Positions 61,618 through 64,000 of a DNA stretch of 64,000 bases are shown here, piece by piece. Every line of letters begins with the position of its first letter. The stretch's first letter is position 1. Source of the stretch: Rhizobium gallicum bv. gallicum R602sp (GTDB lineage: Bacteria; Pseudomonadota; Alphaproteobacteria; Rhizobiales; Rhizobiaceae); assembly GCF_000816845.1 (NCBI RefSeq), contig NZ_CP006877.1, positions 191,501-255,500 of the forward strand, written 5' to 3'. The notes beneath the pieces were generated by a model. That model saw only the letters and a program-made list of their open reading frames with translations, searched no databases and was not told the origin of the DNA. A program made the translations under genes and the position numbers.

Positions 61618-62862
61618 TCAGGCAGAAACCGACATGCCTACTTTATCGGCAGCGCGTTTCCCTCGCACGCCCTCGTTGACCTTCAGGAAGCCGACGAGCA
61701 GCCAGACGAGGCCGGCTGTCTTCATGGAGAAGATCGCCGTGGAGCCGATCATCAGGTTCAGGAACATGAAGAGCGACAGCGAATGGGCAAGCCGCTTCTG
61801 GTTCGGCGTCTCGCCTGCCGGGAAAAAGGAGACGAACAGCCAGAAGAGGATGAGGCCGAAGATCGTCGCGCCATAGGTTATGTAGACGTAGCCGCTATCG
61901 ACGAAAGTCGTGGCTTTCTCGAGTTCAAGGCCGAGCGCCGCCGGGATATCCATTGCGATGATGTTCCGGATTGTGCCGCTGATGCGGCCGACGAAGTCGT
62001 CTTCATGGGCATCGGGACGGAATGCATAAATGACGAAGCCCATGACGATAATCATCGGCATCATCAACAGATCGCAGATCTTCGGAATCCACGGAAAGAG
62101 AAAATAGCCGGCGAGGCAGGCCATGCTGAAAATCAGCATCGTACGCGTGTCGTTGGTAATGAGGATCAGCATGACGGTGAAGACGAAGAGCAGCCGGTCG
62201 AACAATCTCAGGCGATTGGAAAAGCTGACGAGATAGATGACCAGCACGCCGCAGAAATTGGCAAGTGACACCTGTTCCAGGAAGATCGATGAGGACCGGT
62301 GATCGATAATCCCGAAGGAAAATCGGGATGGGAACCCGAGCGCGCCGCGAAAAAGCCCGATGTCACTATAGGTGGCGCGGGGCACGCCGCGGGTGTTTTC
62401 GAAATATTCAGCCGGATGGAACAGGGCCACATAGGCTTGCACCGAGACAATCTCGCAGATCAGCACCGCCAGCACCACAACGCTGCATATCTTGAAAATC
62501 AGCTTCAGCGTTCGTTCGTTCGTCCATCGGCCCATGATGACGAAAGCGAAAATGATCAGCACGTTGCGCAGGTGGTCGATATAACCTGCGCGGTTGACCG
62601 CGATCACATAGACGGTGAGGAAGATCGTCGCCAGCAAATAGCCAAGCGGCGCGAGGTCTTCTTCGTAAAGGCCTCTCTTTAAAAGAAAGCCAAAACTGTA
62701 GATCAGCAGCAGGATCTCGCTGAGGGCGACATGCGACGACGCAAGCGGCGTGATGTTGTGGTTGATGAAGGCGAGAAGGCAATTATAGGTGACCGACAGC
62801 ACGCCGACGGCCAGGATGCCGTAGTCGATAGGTTCCTTCGTTGTTGCATCTGGCTGTTCCAT
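61618..62862 (-). CDS. Polytopic membrane protein resembling O-antigen/exopolysaccharide polymerases
   Basis: The 414-residue protein starts MEQPDATTKEPIDYGILAVG at ATG 62862, 5 bp after the glycosidase stop, with GGCAGG upstream; a GTG 27 bp earlier is an alternative. About 10-11 hydrophobic helices are visible. A large periplasmic loop lies in the middle (about residues 155-195, HPAEYFENTRGVPRATYSDI), followed by GALGFPSRFSFGIIDHRSSS. This topology resembles Wzy-type polymerases. Sequence signatures in that family are weak, so the call is by topology and by the adjacent secreted GH5 enzyme. It is probably cotranscribed with that gene. Confidence 0.7.
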   Translation of the reverse strand: MEQPDATTKEPIDYGILAVGVLSVTYNCLLAFINHNITPLASSHVALSEILLLIYSFGFLLKRGLYEEDLAPLGYLLATIFLTVYVIAVNRAGYIDHLRNVLIIFAFVIMGRWTNERTLKLIFKICSVVVLAVLICEIVSVQAYVALFHPAEYFENTRGVPRATYSDIGLFRGALGFPSRFSFGIIDHRSSSIFLEQVSLANFCGVLVIYLVSFSNRLRLFDRLLFVFTVMLILITNDTRTMLIFSMACLAGYFLFPWIPKICDLLMMPMIIVMGFVIYAFRPDAHEDDFVGRISGTIRNIIAMDIPAALGLELEKATTFVDSGYVYITYGATIFGLILFWLFVSFFPAGETPNQKRLAHSLSLFMFLNLMIGSTAIFSMKTAGLVWLLVGFLKVNEGVRGKRAADKVGMSVSA

Positions 62863-62867
62863 CGCCG

Positions 62868-63932
62868 CTACCTGCCCATTGTCCGGCACGCGTCCTCGGC
62901 AGGAGAAGGCGCCTTGGCGGCGGATTCCAGCACCGCGATCTGCTTTCGCTCATGGCCGTCGTGGGGCTGCACGTTCAAGGGCTCGCTCGCCGGCCACCAG
63001 TCACCGGCCACCCAATAGGTCCAGCCAAGCCAGACGTCGTCGTTCTCCTGCATCGTATCCAGAACCGTCTTCAAGCCGGCGACGCATTCGGGTGCTTGCG
63101 AAACGCCGAATTCGCCTAAGAGCACCCTGGTGCCGTGCTCGCGTGCCCATTCGGACATGCGGATGATGGCATTCCTGGCGTTCTCATTGCCGGAGCATTC
63201 GTCATGCGTACCGGAAGAATCGCTGTCGAAATACTGGTGAACCTCGTAGGCAAAGTTCTTGCGCGGATCCTTGACGCCGAGCATCACAGTGCCGTTCGGC
63301 CCGCCTGGGCCATCGGACTGCCAGGAATGGGCGCCCGTCCACTTCGTGCCCGGCACGAGGACGAGATTGTTGGCGCCGACCGCCCGGATGCCGCGGAACG
63401 CCGCATTGGCTGCGCTAAGCCATTTGTCGCTGGCAATGTCGTGGGGTTCGTTCATGAGCCCGAAAATCACGTCGTCCTGATTGGCAAATTCGGAAGCAAG
63501 CCGAGTCCAGAAATCTGAAAATGCCAGGGTCGTCGCCGGCGGTGTCCCGACCTGCGTTTTCTTGTACTGGGCATAATTGTGCGGATCGAGAATGGCAGTC
63601 ATCTCATGCTTGCGCAAAAGGGCCACCGTATCCTTTATGCGCTGGAGTTCGGCGTCGTTCAGTGGCTGCCCGAGTTCAGGCTGCAGGCGCTCCCACAAGA
63701 ACGGCAATCGAACGATATTCATCCCCTTCTGCTTGAAGTAGCCGATTGTCTCTTCGGAGGGGTAGGCATAATCCTTGAAAATCTCTCCACCCGGATTGCC
63801 GAATTCCGCACCGGAAAGATTGATGCCACGAAAGCAGGGACCCGCCGCTTCGGCAAGGCCGACGTGCCACGGCAGCATTGCTGCCGCGGCGATCGTCAGC
63901 ATGCGGCGCCAGGGCGATAACGCGGCTTTCAT
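62868..63932 (-). CDS. Secreted glycoside hydrolase family 5 (endoglucanase-like)
   Basis: The 354-residue protein starts MKAALSPWRRMLTIAAAAML. The signal sequence contains an Arg pair (SPWRRML) and ends near AEAAG, so export by Sec or Tat is possible. GH5 features are INLSGAEFGN (about residues 38-47), MNIVRLPFLWERLQPELG, AILDPHNYAQYK, the acid/base Glu in FGLMNEPHDIAS (about 156-167) and the nucleophile Glu in VLLGEFGVSQAP (about 267-278). FAYEVHQYFDSDSSG holds the conserved His-Gln-Tyr. It probably cuts beta-1,4-glucan or a related exopolysaccharide. The polymerase-like gene follows 5 bp on. Confidence 0.9.
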   Translation of the reverse strand: MKAALSPWRRMLTIAAAAMLPWHVGLAEAAGPCFRGINLSGAEFGNPGGEIFKDYAYPSEETIGYFKQKGMNIVRLPFLWERLQPELGQPLNDAELQRIKDTVALLRKHEMTAILDPHNYAQYKKTQVGTPPATTLAFSDFWTRLASEFANQDDVIFGLMNEPHDIASDKWLSAANAAFRGIRAVGANNLVLVPGTKWTGAHSWQSDGPGGPNGTVMLGVKDPRKNFAYEVHQYFDSDSSGTHDECSGNENARNAIIRMSEWAREHGTRVLLGEFGVSQAPECVAGLKTVLDTMQENDDVWLGWTYWVAGDWWPASEPLNVQPHDGHERKQIAVLESAAKAPSPAEDACRTMGR

Positions 63933-63985
63933 CGATCTCGCTTTCTAGAGTTCTGCCATGTTCCGGCAATATCGGGTAGGGTATC

Positions 63986-64000
63986 TTAACGCTCCGTTAG
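63986..64000. promoter_or_regulatory. Near-consensus CtrA-type box upstream of the GH5 gene
   Basis: TTAA-CGCTCCG-TTAG differs from TTAA-N7-TTAA by the last base. It lies about 54 bp before the start of the GH5 gene, at the window edge. Similar boxes occur at cpaB and tadD. Chance occurrence is possible. Confidence 0.3.

Noticed and set aside
1..64000. CRISPR arrays, insertion sequences, prophage or integrase signatures
   Set aside because: No regularly spaced repeats, transposase or phage-like proteins were seen in the window.

Overview
The window looks like a chromosomal segment of a Rhizobium species (Alphaproteobacteria, Rhizobiales), probably close to the R. leguminosarum/R. etli group. 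This is inferred from the GC-rich sequence, the divergent gstI-glnII pair, the cpa/Tad pilus locus, the C-P lyase operon and an intergenic palindromic repeat resembling rhizobial mosaic elements. No plasmid, phage, IS or CRISPR signature was seen. Most genes lie in compact operons with stop/start overlaps.

Layout. (1) 1-3.8 kb: phosphonate C-P lyase genes phnG-phnH-phnI-phnJ (phnJ runs off the left edge), divergent from the GntR/UTRA regulator phnF, with a palindromic operator candidate between them. (2) 3.8-9.8 kb, minus strand: mepA, mgsA, glk, an MsbA-type exporter, dapB and gpmA, covering murein hydrolysis, triose/hexose metabolism and lysine/DAP synthesis. (3) 10-17.4 kb: a YejABEF-type peptide importer followed 7 bp later by a GhrA-like 2-hydroxyacid dehydrogenase, then a small Pro-rich membrane protein. 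(4) 17.5-23.5 kb: pncB, a DUF72 gene, gstI, a sigma-54 promoter with glnII, a DUF763 gene, tRNA-Ser(GGA), a small membrane protein and a decayed msrA fragment.

(5) 24-35.6 kb: a nucleoside uptake and salvage island. A BmpA-type binding protein, a double-NBD ATPase and two permeases bring nucleosides in. Cdd, a purine nucleoside phosphorylase, DeoC, DeoA, Upp, an adenosine-deaminase-family enzyme and DeoB then break them down to bases and pentose phosphates. A retropepsin-like membrane protease sits inside the island. (6) 35.6-48.2 kb: the Tad/Flp pilus locus. Two TadE/G-like pseudopilins and a stand-alone CpaC N-domain protein are on the minus strand. pilA, cpaA, cpaB, cpaC, cpaD, cpaE, cpaF, tadB and tadC are on the plus strand, and a LysE exporter and tadD follow. 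A perfect TTAA-N7-TTAA CtrA-type box precedes cpaB.

(7) 48.3-57 kb: a peptide/cell-wall region with an M17 aminopeptidase, a MarR-like regulator and an NlpC/P60 hydrolase with SH3-like repeats. These face a P1-family aminopeptidase, a LysR regulator, a peptide-binding protein and two DppBC permeases that have no ATPase beside them. (8) 57.5-64 kb: a 975-residue fusion of an APH-type kinase, an M23-like domain and a class-III aminotransferase, then purU, a polytopic polysaccharide-polymerase-like protein and a secreted GH5 glycosidase.

The least explained item is the three-domain kinase/aminotransferase fusion. Other points of interest are the msrA remnant, the ATPase-less peptide transporter interrupted by a palindromic repeat, the CpaE/TadZ protein lacking the signature Walker lysine, and several unannotated regulatory palindromes.
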